NCBI GenBank assembly: GCA_947311845.1
Contig: CAMZMU010000081.1
Coordinates: 2,692,524 to 2,756,523 of the forward strand
Length of the DNA: 64,000 nt
DNA from: Poa pratensis
Taxonomy: Eukaryota > Streptophyta > Magnoliopsida > Poales > Poaceae
Direction of reading: 5' to 3'
The translations under genes were made by a program, and so were the position numbers. This document shows, piece after piece, positions 10,251 to 20,757 of the stretch (positions are counted from its first letter, which is position 1; each line of letters starts with the position of its first letter). The notes below the pieces were generated by a model. It was not told where the DNA came from and searched no databases. It saw only the letters and a program-made list of their open reading frames with translations.

Positions 10251-11768
10251 TTGCTAAGTTGGACATGGATACTACTATTTCTTGAATTATTATGTTGCTA
10301 ATGACTTGTTGTTGATGATATATTATTATATTGTGATTGTTGTGTTGGACTAATCCTCTGTTATTTGGACTTGTGAATAATGAAACTTGATTAAATGAAA
10401 CACCCCTCCAAACAACGATAGGGTCAGTCCATGGTGCCACTAATCTGAACCTTGAAAGCGGAACCATCGTCGTCTCATGGAGGACCGTGACCTAGTAGGT
10501 TGTTGAGCCCCTTTTGTGCCATCCATTGGGCGCAGTCGTTCGGTTGTGCTGTCCGAGGGTAGAGGTAGACAGGCACGGGTTCGACTGTGATAGGGAGTCC
10601 GGAGCTAGGCATACTCGGTCGCGCCGGGGGATGTGCCGGACTTACTTGCCCGTTGTGCCACGCGCATAGGGTGGTGCAGGAGAGTGTCTTAGCAAGTGGA
10701 CCGTCATGTGAGTGTATTTTGCTTAGTACGACTTTGGGCGTGAGAAACCTGGAGCGTCGGCTGAGTAGGGTGCATTCTGATAGGTGGTAAAGCAAACTCT
10801 CGAGAGACTCAACCTAGCAAGCTAGCCCCGTTCCTGGGATATGGAACAACAGTTCAGTGTCGGTCACACTATGTGTCTTTGTCGTGTCAGGAGGTTAAAC
10901 TTAAGATCTGTTTGAAAAAAAATGAACGACCTGATCTCACTAAATGAACAAATAAGATGATGCAGGGAATGTTGCCTTAAGATGCTGATGGTTCCCGTGA
11001 CATGGGGTGGCGGTGTGATCGTTGGAAGCCTAGAGTTAGGCCTGAACCAACATCAACCGTGCATGCCCAGAGTGGAAAGATGAGGCCAGTGGGCCTAGCA
11101 GTGATCACAGGTGTTGTTGTGTATTATTTGGTACCAACTGGTACACTCGTTTACTCGTCACAGGTAATCTCTTTGTATGATTGCCGGTGCACGGTCCAAC
11201 CCCACCTGGCTTGGACTCTGTACTGGTGATACCCCCATTGCTTGCTTATGACATGTTTTGTTTGTCGATGCCATGTTACTTTTATGTCATGTATCTAGTG
11301 TACACCTTGCCATGTTGTAGGATTTTATTTCCAAAGTATATCTTGTTGCATGATTGTTGGATTGTTTGCAGTAAGTGGCGATTCTTGCTGAGTGCATACA
11401 AATGTACTCACGAGCCTTGTGTTTGTGGCCAGATATTGGCGAGGATTCATCTTCTACCATAGCAAGGAGATGGAGCATGAGTGTGCTAGGATCAGTAGCC
11501 CAGCCAGATGCCTGTGGAGTGGAGCCGCTCCAAGCCGTTGCCTTAGCCGTTTTCCGCTGCCAGTTAAACTCTGTCCTGAGCCATGATTGGCTTGATATTT
11601 TGGTCATGCCTTGATGGCCTTGTAAACCATTTGTTGCACTTCTTGTGCATGATTGTGTAATGATTTCCATTATGTTGCACTGTCGTGACGTGCGGCCAGA
11701 TATCTTGGGCTGGCGCACGGGACGACCGCCTCTCTGGCAAGATGTGCCAGGGAAGGGTGTCACAGACG

Positions 11769-11780
11769 TGGTATCAGAGC
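11769..11780 (+). other. Primer-binding site of the LARD (tRNA-Met type)
   Basis: TGGTATCAGAGC lies 4 nt after the 5' LTR. This matches the 3' end of initiator tRNA-Met and is the standard minus-strand primer site of many plant LTR retrotransposons. It fixes the element's orientation as plus. Confidence 0.92.
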
Positions 11781-12111
11781 ACCAGGCTGGCTGTAGACTA
11801 CCCTAGCATGGAAAACCCCGCCTTACTTTTGCCCGACAGTGAGCCCGATGGATTTAACCCATCTCCGCCTAACCGGCATGGCTGGTGTCGGTCCACGGTA
11901 AGGTGCAGTAGGACTTGTCCCATTCCCTGAGAGAGGCTCGCCGGTTTCTTCCAAGAGAAGGAGCCGACACAACCCAGCATATATGAGACCCAGTCCTAGC
12001 TGCCGTTTATCCCCACCCTCGCCTCTATCCTTGGCCACCCAGCCCTCTTGAAGCAGGGTCCCGCAAAGGAATCCCGCATTCTCATCTCATCCTAGATCCA
12101 GGAATAATCCG

Positions 12112-12876
12112 ATGGCGAACCCCAAGGTCATCCTGGAAACCACTGCCGAGGATCATGGCGGATTTCCACTGATTCTTTGGAAGGCCGTCTGTGTTCTTCT
12201 TGGTAGGCCTACTCGCCCTCGATACGTGGTGTTCGAGAACTCACTCTCGCCTGCTGGGAGTGACTTTCGAGCAGACGTGCATGTCGGCTCGTGTCCGTTG
12301 GGCACAAGTCCGTCTTACCTGATCCAAGGTAGGAGTATGTCCACTCTTGCTCAAGCCATCCAGGTAGCCGCCTGGGAAGGTCTCGTCCGCCTGCGGTACT
12401 CGGAACCGGCAATGGCGAAAAGTTGAGCTTTCCACCTCCTCCCAGCCAGACCCCAGCATGGTGCGGAGGCTATCCAAACTCCCATTGGAGAAGAAGTCGA
12501 CCCCGCCATAATCACCCTGGCCACCTACGGGGCTGCAATGACAAGGCTCAGCCATTCTCTGATAGAGGAACTCATGACCACAAGGCGCAACCTTGGTATT
12601 GCTCGCATGCAACTGAGTCGAGCAAGGAACCCACCTACCCCCGCCCATGGGCAAGCTCAAGGTACAGGACTCCCGTTCCCAAATGATTTGCTGGAACGCG
12701 GTCTTGATGCATCTGTGACGCAAGCACTGGCCCGAGTTCAGCAGCACCCCCAAGAGCGAGGTATAATCCTCGAAGGCGTGCCTGCAATTCCCCACCCCGC
12801 GGAAGATGGAGATGTGGACACCACTCTTCGTCTCGGCCACGCTCCACCGACTACCAGAGGCCGTCAAGCTGAGTAG
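12112..12876 (+). pseudogene. LARD internal ORF of unknown family, one in-frame stop
   Basis: ATG at 12112 opens a frame of 254 codons that is broken once, by TGA at 12424-12426 (codon 105). The same frame resumes at once and runs to TAG at 12874-12876. The first half contains WKAVCVLLGRPTRPRYVVFE and DFRADVHVGSCPLG; the second half includes IITLATYGAAMTRLSHSLIE and an acidic HPAEDGDVD tail. I do not recognise the family. It is not gag or pol, and no zinc knuckle or protease motif is visible. The frame's survival over 765 bp with one stop suggests it was coding recently. Stop read-through is possible but unproven. Confidence 0.5.
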
Positions 12877-13375
12877 AACCCTGTTTAGTTAGCCCGAGTG
12901 GCGCTTGTATGTTGGTAGGTGAGAATCAGCGAGGTTGTTTGTTTTCTTGTGTTAGCTTGTAATGTAAGTTTATTGTATGTTTTCCTAGTTGATGTCGAAT
13001 CAGCTCGTAATAAAACTTGGTGTTCTGATTCTCTTGTTAACCATTACGGTTGAGAGGATTATGCCACACTCCTGCAGTTGTTTTGGGCCATAAAATGCAG
13101 GATTATTTTCTAAAAGATATTTTTCTCAGTGTAGCAAGTTCTTCTATCTGTATGCTAGTACCCCTGCAATCTATCTGTGCTGCAAGACCAGGTTGTTGCA
13201 GCTGGAAAAAAAATCAGAAATAAAAATCTTGTTCCAGTTCATGAGAGGAGACAAATTTGATACATCCACTAAGTTCAGTACAGAAGGGAAATTTCAGAAT
13301 CAAAGGATACAAGTTCTACTCCAGCATAGAACACTACAACTACCTCAGTACAGATGCAGAGGCACCCCCGCAATC

Positions 13376-13774
13376 CTACTCCCTCTCAAGCTCGGTGGTG
13401 TTGCTAGAAGATGAGCCTGGCTCACCAGAAGCCGAGTCACGAGCCGCGCGACGGCGACGAACGGCTCGAACCTCCTGCTCACCTCCAGCCGGAAGAACAG
13501 CCACTGGCGGCGCAACCTGCCCCTCCACCGCAACTTGCCCCTCTGCCGCAACCTGCCCCTCCGCCGCAGCCTGCTCCTCCGCCGCCGCATCACCACCAGC
13601 GCCAGACCACCAGTTGTACATGCCAAAGATCAGGAAGACCACCGCCGCAAACAGCAGTCCGCCCACCACCGTAGACGAGATCCCGAAGAGCGCGACGATG
13701 ATCACATGCTCGATGAAGCCCGCCCTCTCCAGCATCTCGACGTAGGCTCTGAAGAAGCTCTGAATGAAGCCCAT
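13376..13774 (-). CDS. Antisense small membrane-protein ORF of the LARD
   Basis: A 132-residue frame antisense to the retrotransposon. The chosen start at 13774 has a strong context (GCAACCATGGGC); the frame is open further upstream to 14101, but without a better start. Residues 1-22 look amphipathic, residues 23-54 are strongly hydrophobic (VIIVALFGISSTVVGGLLFA, then AVVFLIFGMYNWW), enough for one long or two short membrane spans. Then come four six-residue repeats of the type (A/V)A(A/V)E(G/E)Q, encoded by 18-bp DNA repeats at 13512-13583, and a basic tail with RAVRRRRAAR. A TATAAA lies on the same strand at 13814-13819. Antisense ORFs near the 3' LTR, some with transmembrane segments, are described in plant gypsy elements; the function is unknown. 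The domain assignment is by eye. Confidence 0.55.
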   Translation of the reverse strand: MGFIQSFFRAYVEMLERAGFIEHVIIVALFGISSTVVGGLLFAAVVFLIFGMYNWWSGAGGDAAAEEQAAAEGQVAAEGQVAVEGQVAPPVAVLPAGGEQEVRAVRRRRAARDSASGEPGSSSSNTTELERE

Positions 13775-13813
13775 GGTTGCAATGAAAGAAGAGAGGATTC
13801 CGGAGATATCTGG

Positions 13814-13819
13814 TTTATA
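13814..13819 (-). promoter_or_regulatory. Possible TATA box for the antisense LARD ORF
   Basis: TATAAA on the minus strand, 40 bp upstream of the ATG at 13774, after a GC-rich stretch. A start ~28 bp downstream would leave only a ~12-nt leader. It is plausible because nothing else upstream looks like a core promoter, but untested. Confidence 0.35.
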
Positions 13820-14718
13820 GCTGGAGCTCGGACGCCGCTCCTCGAGACCGCACGCGGGAAAAGAGAAAGAATCGCGAGCAGTGGCGCGAAACCATCGAGG
13901 ACATGTTCCCCAAAGCCGTGATGGCCGCGGCGTCGACGGACCGCACGCGCAGCAGTGCCGCAGTGGAGTGCTCCGCGCACGGAGAAACCGCCGTGTACAG
14001 AGCAAGAGAGAGCGAGGAAGAAGAGAGAAAGGAAGAAGGAGACTGCCAGGTGGACCCCGGTCCCACATGTCAGCGAGTAGGCCAATAGCCACGGTGTGCA
14101 TCTATCCCTTTCTCAGAAAATCATCCCCTCGTCTCTCTAGTGCCTTTTTTTTGGGAAAATCTTTGCAAAATAATTTTGGGAAATGGCCTACCCCACAGTG
14201 TCTGTGAGCCAATTATTGGTGACACGGATATTTTCTTTTGAAAAGAAACCCTGTTGTTTTTCAAAACCTGTGTATACATGAAAGTGTTTATACAGCTTTT
14301 CTAAAATAAAAACCCTAGATAGAGGATATGATTAGCATATCCCTAATCTTTGCTTTGTAAAATTTGGGTAATTGTTTGCCCGAGTTAGATCCTTGTTTGT
14401 TGGTTGATAGTTTAGTTGTAGATCTTGTTTGATCTTGCCATGTTTGTGTTGAGTTGAGCAAAACCATAGATTCAATTTTTAACCATGGTGGTAGATCCTA
14501 TGTTGATTGATTGAGTGAGCCCCTGCCATGCCATCTTTTAAATGCATGGAGTATGGTAGAAATATCATACTGTTTTTAATAAAAATCTTGTGGAGTGTTA
14601 ATCTCTTGAGTGGTAAAACTCTAATATTTTGCAGAAAAAGTTTTTAAATGGGGTATAAATGGATCGTTCAAGAATTATCTTGTATAACCTCCTTAATCTC
14701 GAGGACGAGATTCTTTTT

Positions 14719-14730
14719 AAGGGGGGAAGG
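14719..14730 (+). other. Polypurine tract of the LARD
   Basis: aaggggggaagg, two bases before the 3' LTR start (TGTAACACCC, 14733). It serves as the plus-strand primer of reverse transcription and confirms plus orientation. Confidence 0.9.
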
Positions 14731-14732
14731 TC

Positions 14733-17700
14733 TGTAACACCCTGAAAATTTTAAACCAAATTTTAGTGGTGTTTTCTGACACCTGAAAAACTTTTTCTCT
14801 TTTACTAAATGTTTCTTCAAATCTTTTGAGGATGAATTGACTTGGGAATTGCTCCCTCAAGAATTTTCCCAGTGATCCACGAACCACTCCGTCAGCCGGG
14901 ATAATTTTGATGCTTAGGTTTTCCCCGGAAAACCCTAGCCCTAAATATCGAACCATTAAAACCCTTTTCTCCACCTACCAAAGGAAAGCCTATTTCCATA
15001 GCTAGAAAAATTCCACGAAAAATACCAAAGTACCCCATGTCCATATAAAGACAACCCATGCAAAAATATTGCATACTCCAATGCAATATTTCCAAGTTAG
15101 CCAATAATTTCAAAACTGCCATTTCTAGTCCTTAAATGTTTCAGTCAAGCTAGGCACCTCCAATAATTCTGATAAATTCAGGGAATGCATATTTTGGCAT
15201 TTCCTACACTTCACCTTTTGGAGGCAAACCCATTTGAGCAACCTTTAGACCACTTCCTTTGTAAGCCCAAAATGATGCCATTTTGAGTTCTTCAAGCAAA
15301 CCTACACCAAGAAAACTCCAATGACCTTGATACTTGGTGATCTTGACAACATGGCCCATAGACACACAAAGCCAGGAGACCACCCCAAGGTGAAGCTTGG
15401 AACCTCATTTTCCTTAATCATGCCATTATGGTCATTTTTGGCCATCTTCCTGAAACCCAATTTCCCATCACCCAAATGATCTCAAACTCCATAGACACTC
15501 TCCCCTTACCAAAATAACCCATGCCTAATTTTTGGGAATTTATTTGAGTTGTGTAAGACCAAGATCATTTCATCGAACACCTTCGGTGGTTTTGTTTTTC
15601 TGAAAATCCTACTCTGCCAAGTGTTGGATCCGTGAGTGATTCTTGTTGGTAGGTGTTGTTCTCGTTGTTGTGAACCCAGTAGTGAAGATCGTTTTGTGTT
15701 TGGAGCATCTGTTTGTCGGGAACGCGCCCATGCCACTCATGGCGCGCTCTGGACGCCAGAATGCGCATGCCGGCGACCTCCCCTGTTTCTCCTACCTCGC
15801 TGTCCCGCCGAGGAACGCCTTGGCCGAGCCCCCCTCCCCCTTGCTGCTCCGTTGCTCCGGCGAGCCAAGCCCAGACCAGGCCCCCCCGTTCCCTCGCTCG
15901 CCACCTAGCCCTCTCCGGAGCACCGCCAAGCACTAGATGCCGCACCGCCCGTACAGTGCGCATCCAGGAGCTACCCGACGCACCGACGAAGCAGTACTCC
16001 TCGTGTCTCCCCTGTACCTCCAGCGCGGCGAGCTTATCCCCTCTCCTCCCTTATCCTTTCCGTGGCCACACGAACGCCGAGGTCGACGTGCTCCAATGGC
16101 GTCCACCACCACCGTACCCCTGCCCTCTCGCCCCCGGCTATATAAAGCCACCCCGAGCCCCTCTCTCGCTGCACCTCACTCCCTCTCCCTCTGGAACCTC
16201 TCTGCTAAGTTAATTGGAGGATAGACCTCGATTTCGGTCGAATCGACCGGAAACGTCGCCGCAGTTCCTCGGAACCTCGCGAGCAACATAGAGCGTCTTC
16301 GTCCAGTTAATTTGGTTCGGGAGGATCCCCTTGATCTCCTCTATCTCCCAGTGCAACCAGCAGAACAAGGGGTGCACGGTGCGCTCGTGTTCTTGCTCGA
16401 CCGCCATTGCCGAGCCGCCAAGCTTCTGGAACTCGCGGGCGACACATCCCCGGCTTCCCTCCCGTGCCCTGGACCCTTCCCTGGGCGCGGTGATGCTCGT
16501 CGGGCCCGACGCCGCCGTCTCCCGACGTTTCCGCGTGCGCAGCACCCATCGCCGGCGACCACCGTAGCTCTCCCGTGCGTCGACGACCGGAGGAAGAAGG
16601 AGCAGGGGAGGGAAAAAGAAAAGAAAAGAGAAAGGATTTGTTTAAATCCTTGACCCGGACCCACTTGTCAGGTTAAGTGGAAGCGCATTCGCGCATTTCC
16701 GCTTTCCCCACGCGAAGACGCATTCCTGGAAAAGACGGGAACAGCCCAGCCCAGCCAGATTCGGCCCACTCCGGTTTTTTTTCTGGTGAGCGACAAATAG
16801 TTATCTTCCGCTCATCGTTATCTCTTGAACCGTAGCTCCGTTTGAGGCGATTCAAATTCCTAAATTCTTGTCTCGACACAACCTTTCCAGTGGTATGGAT
16901 TCCACTTTGTTCCAAGATAGTTCTTGAGGTGCCCCTTATGTGGGTGCATTCTGGAGTTCCCAGAGAGCGGCTTTCGACCCCCGACGCCGCGAAACCACCC
17001 CGACCCTTCCAAGTCAAATGGATCCCCGCCTTCAGGCAAGCTAACCACTTGCTATGAGCAGCCCAGCAGTGTTTGTTTGTTTATTTGCTTATTACCATGC
17101 CGGGTGTTTATGTTTTTGTCTGTCTACTGTTATATTTATGCATGTCTGTTTGTTGTTCTTGTTTAGTATGAAACTTGTAATATTGCTCCTGCCGTGTTGC
17201 ATATTATGTTGCATATTTATTTATCGTACTTGCTTGGTTATATTTTGTATTGTTAATATTTATCAAACACACGCCATTCTTGAGACAATGGACTGGGGGA
17301 ACCGCCGCCGTCTCACTAAAATATTAACGTCGATCTGTGATGGCGCTGGTCGGCGGAATCGCCGCCGTCGTCACCCGGTCAGCGCAAACCACTTGAGCTA
17401 CCTTTTTGTGTTGATCTGTGAAGGCGCTTGCCAGCGGAATCACTGCCACAGTCTTCCGGTTGACATTTCTTTTCTTTTGTCAAACGAGAAGGCGCTTGCC
17501 AGCGGAATCGCTGCCACAGTCATCCGGTTGAATTTTCTTTTATTTTTGTCGAACGAGAAGGCGCTGGTCGGCGGGTTCGTCGCCGTAGTCTTCCGGTTGA
17601 CGTTTTTATTTTGCTAAGTTGGACATGGATACTACTATTTCTTGAATTATTATGTTGCTAATGACTTGTTGTTGATGATATATTATTATATTGTGATTGT

Positions 17701-18882
17701 TGTGTTGGACTAATCCTCTGTTATTTGGACTTGCGAATAATGAAACTTGATTAAATGAAACACCCCTCCAAACAACGATAGGGTCAGTCCATGGTGCCAC
17801 TAATCTGAACTTTGAAAGCGGAACCATCATCGTCTCATGGAGGACCGTGACCTAGTAGGTTGTTGAGCCCCTTTTGTGCCATCCATTGGGCGCAGTCGTT
17901 CGGTTGTGCTGTCCGAGGGTAGAGGTAGACAGGCACGGGTTCGACTGTGATAGGGAGTCCGGAGCTAGGCATACTCGGTCGCGCCGGGGATGTGCCGGAC
18001 TTACTTGCCCGTTGTGCCACGCGCATAGGGTGGTGCAGGAGAGTGTCTTAGCAAGTGGACCGTCATGTGAGTGTATTTTGCTTAGTACGACTTTGGGCGT
18101 GAGAAACCTAGAGCGTCGGCTGAGTAGGGTGCATTCTGATAGGTGGTAAAGCAAACTCTCGAGAGACTCAACCTAGCAAGCTAGCCCGTTCCTGGGATAT
18201 GGAACAACAGTTCAGTGTCGGTCACACTGTGTGTCTTTGTCGTGTCAGGAGGTTAAACTTAAGATCTGTTTGAAAAAAAAATGAACGACCTGATCTCACT
18301 AAATGAACAAATAAGATGATGCAGGGAATGTTGCCTTAAGATGCTGATGGTTCCCGTGACATGGGGTGGCGGTGTGATCGTTGGAAGCCTAGAGTTAGGC
18401 CTGAGCCAACATCAACCGTGCATGCCCAGAGTGGAAAGATGAGGCCAGTGGCCTAGCAGTGATCACAGGTGTTGTTGTGTATTATTTGGTACCAACTGGT
18501 ACACTCGTTTACTCGTCACAGGTAATCTCTTTGTATGATTGCTGGTGCACGGTCCAACCCCACCTGGCTTGGACTCTATACTGGTGATACCCCATTGCTT
18601 GCTTATGACATGTTTTGTTCGTCGATGCCATGTTACTTTTATGTCATGTATCTAGTGTACACCTTGCCATGTTGTAGGATTTTATTTCCAATGTATATCT
18701 TGTTGCATGATTGTTGGATTGTTTGCAGTAAGTGGCGATTCTTGCTGAGTGCATACAAATGTACTCACGGGCCTTGTGTTTGTGGCTAGATATTGGCGAG
18801 GATTCATCTTCTACCATAGCAAGGAGATGGAGCAAGAGTGTGCTAGGATCAGTAGCCCAGCCAGATGCCTGTGGAGTGGAGC
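14733..18882 (+). repeat. 3' LTR of the LARD, first part (4150 bp)
   Basis: Aligns with 7364 to about 11525 of the 5' LTR, including TATATAAA at 16139-16146 and the four-unit leader repeat at 17342-17610. It stops at ggagc (18878-18882), where the Tat element inserted; the remaining ~240 bp continue at 45672-45910. Differences from the 5' LTR are scattered substitutions and small indels, for instance the C-run length and a cccag duplication near 16745-16755. Confidence 0.9.
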
Positions 18883-19378
18883 TGACGAGGTGTACCCTCA
18901 TCAAATCCCATGGTTAAGGACCTAGGGTTGAGATTATGGGGAGAGAACGTGGTAGTACTGGTAGTTTCGTCGGCTGACAAGCAGAGGCAAAGATTTACCC
19001 AGGTTCAGGCCCCTCGGGTGGAGGTAAAGACCCTACTTCCTGCTTGTCTGTTATTGATCGCTGGAGATTATGAGGTTACAAGGTGGCTCCGGCGAGATGA
19101 CGATCTCGCAAGAGCTTTGGTGGTTCGAGTATGGCTTGGTCCTAGATCGGCACCCCTCCCAGCCTTTAAATAGGCTGGGTCTCGGGAGTTTGTAACCGAC
19201 CTAGTTTACACATAAGGAAAGTATAAACCGACTATGTCTATGTCTAAACTTGGAAGTTACTCCATCTTGTTGGGCCTCTCGTCTTGGGCTTCGAGTCGTA
19301 TCTTCGCTATTGGGCTTTTAGTCATCACGTGCACCAGGTACCCTCACGGTAGGGTACCCGAGATGTATATCCTTGTCA
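18883..19378 (-). repeat. Tat element 3' LTR (copy A), 496 bp
   Basis: Starts TGACGAGGTGTACC and ends TATATCCTTGTCA on the plus strand. By direct reading it is base-for-base the same as the LTR at 45171-45666. This suggests a very young insertion. Confidence 0.92.
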
Positions 19379-19392
19379 GTAGCCCCCGAGTA
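19379..19392 (-). other. Polypurine tract of the Tat element
   Basis: On the minus strand, ACTCGGGGGCTAC directly precedes the 3' LTR. CTCGGGGGCTA-type tracts are usual in grass Tat elements. The same core recurs upstream, at 19991-20000, 20121-20130, 23483-23491, 24453-24461, 24576-24584, 24705-24713 and 24780-24788, with a variant near 24513. Confidence 0.8.
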
Positions 19393-19957
19393 CTTGTCTG
19401 ACTCGAAGAATCGGGCATGGACTCGTTCGTAAGTGCACGTCATATGCTTAGCATTATATAATTGGAATTCCTGTATGAATAGCACATGTTGGCTATGTCG
19501 AGTATTTCATCGACTGTGGTTTTTGCTTATGATGATCAAGGGATAATAGCTTAGCAGGCCCAGTTCACTCGACGGATCGGGACTGGTTAACTACACATTT
19601 GGGTAACACCTTACTAGCTTTCAATCAAACTCGAGTCCCCGGACTCGAATCTGGAACAAACTGGTCAGATTCGACTAGGCCGCGGAGGTCTTACTGAGTC
19701 GATCTGCAGTATAACTTTGAATTTTACCCAACGCGTCCGTCGGGATTTTTCATCATGTCTGCTGACACGGAAAGTATAAGGATTGACGTTGCTGGAACGG
19801 TCCTTAGCCCAGCTCGAAAGTTCGGCGGGTCTTACCTTTGCACTATGCATGCAGCATCCGAGGTATTTGCGACGGACGCAACTCGGGAATGTTTCGAGTA
19901 TGATTTTACATATGAACGTAGTCGATATATTCGTCGACTGACACTTTGACACTATTT

Positions 19958-20226
19958 TATCGGGTGCGCGACAGCGCTCCCGATGGGAGTAGCCCCCGAG
20001 ATTGTGCTTTATTGATTGCAATGAAGGATAATCTCAAAACCATCTTTCCTACCTTTGTTAGTCGAAGAAAACCTTTTGCCATAATTCTATCGGGTGCGCG
20101 GCAGCGCTCCCGATGGGAGTAGCCCCCGAGATTGTGCTTTATTACTTGTAATGGAGGATAATCTCAGAATCACCTGGTCTTGATCATCTTTAGTCGAAGA
20201 AATTTTTGATATGCTCCCGATGGGAG
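19958..20226. repeat. 130-bp direct repeat with a conserved hairpin, Tat 3' region
   Basis: A ~83-bp block starting tatcgggtgcgcg(a/g)cagcg occurs at 19958 and 20088, period 130, each containing CTCCCGATGGGAG (5-bp stem, 3-nt loop; 19977-19989 and 20107-20119) followed by a PPT-like agcccccgag. A third copy of the hairpin alone is at 20214-20226. The block lies between the 3' LTR and the antisense gene, in the likely promoter region of that gene. It is duplicated in copy B at about 33397-33666. Confidence 0.75.
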
Positions 20227-20757
20227 TAATATGTCTTTGATCGAAGAGACAGTCGAGTGACCATACACTCGACAAACAATCGAGTGATTAATATGCTTTG
20301 GGCGAACCCGACATCTTTTCTGAACAAATTTGCTGCAATGACGTCAGGGATGACGTTTTATGGCGACTGCGCCACCTGACACGCGGTGGCGTGCGCTATG
20401 CTGCGAGAGATGGGACGTGACACGTCTTGTGGGCCCATTGTACAGCCGTTTGGACTGGATTTGACCGTTCAGGCACGATTTCTCCGGGCCATGATGGTAG
20501 TTCCTAGATTCCCGTGCGTAGTGGGCGGAGTGGCCGGCGACGGTTGCCCTCCGTGGCTGCCACGTGTACGGTTAGATTTGCTTATTTGCCCACGATCTCG
20601 CATCGACGGTGCGGATTCTTTTGCGTTTGAGGTTAAAAAGGGTGCGGCGGCGTAAATAGTGTTTTTACTTGCCATTTGCTCTCCGCCGCCGCTACTTCTT
20701 CTTCCTCCTCTCGCATCGCCATAGCCTCAGAGCAAAGCTTGTGCAACCACCTCCGCC

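Larger units (their letters stand above)
7364..11764 (+). repeat. 5' LTR of the LARD element (4401 bp)
   Basis: Bounded by TGTAACACCCC and GGGTGTCACA. It has an AT-rich U3, then a GC-rich promoter zone with a TATA box at 8784-8791, then R/U5 containing four units of a GC-rich repeat (9982-10250). A run of 21 C at 8512-8532 is only 7 C in the partner LTR, a length-unstable tract. One unbroken 187-codon frame (9694-10257) is T-rich and without recognisable domains, and I do not treat it as a gene. Confidence 0.92.

Noticed and set aside
9694..10257. 187-codon open frame conserved in both LARD LTRs (also 17054-17617)
   Set aside because: Composition follows T-rich and repeat DNA, no domain is recognisable, and its presence in both LTRs follows from LTR duplication.
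13881..14207. Plus-strand frames opposite the upstream region of the antisense LARD ORF
   Set aside because: They mirror the antisense reading region, are Arg-rich with no domain, and lack a credible start context.
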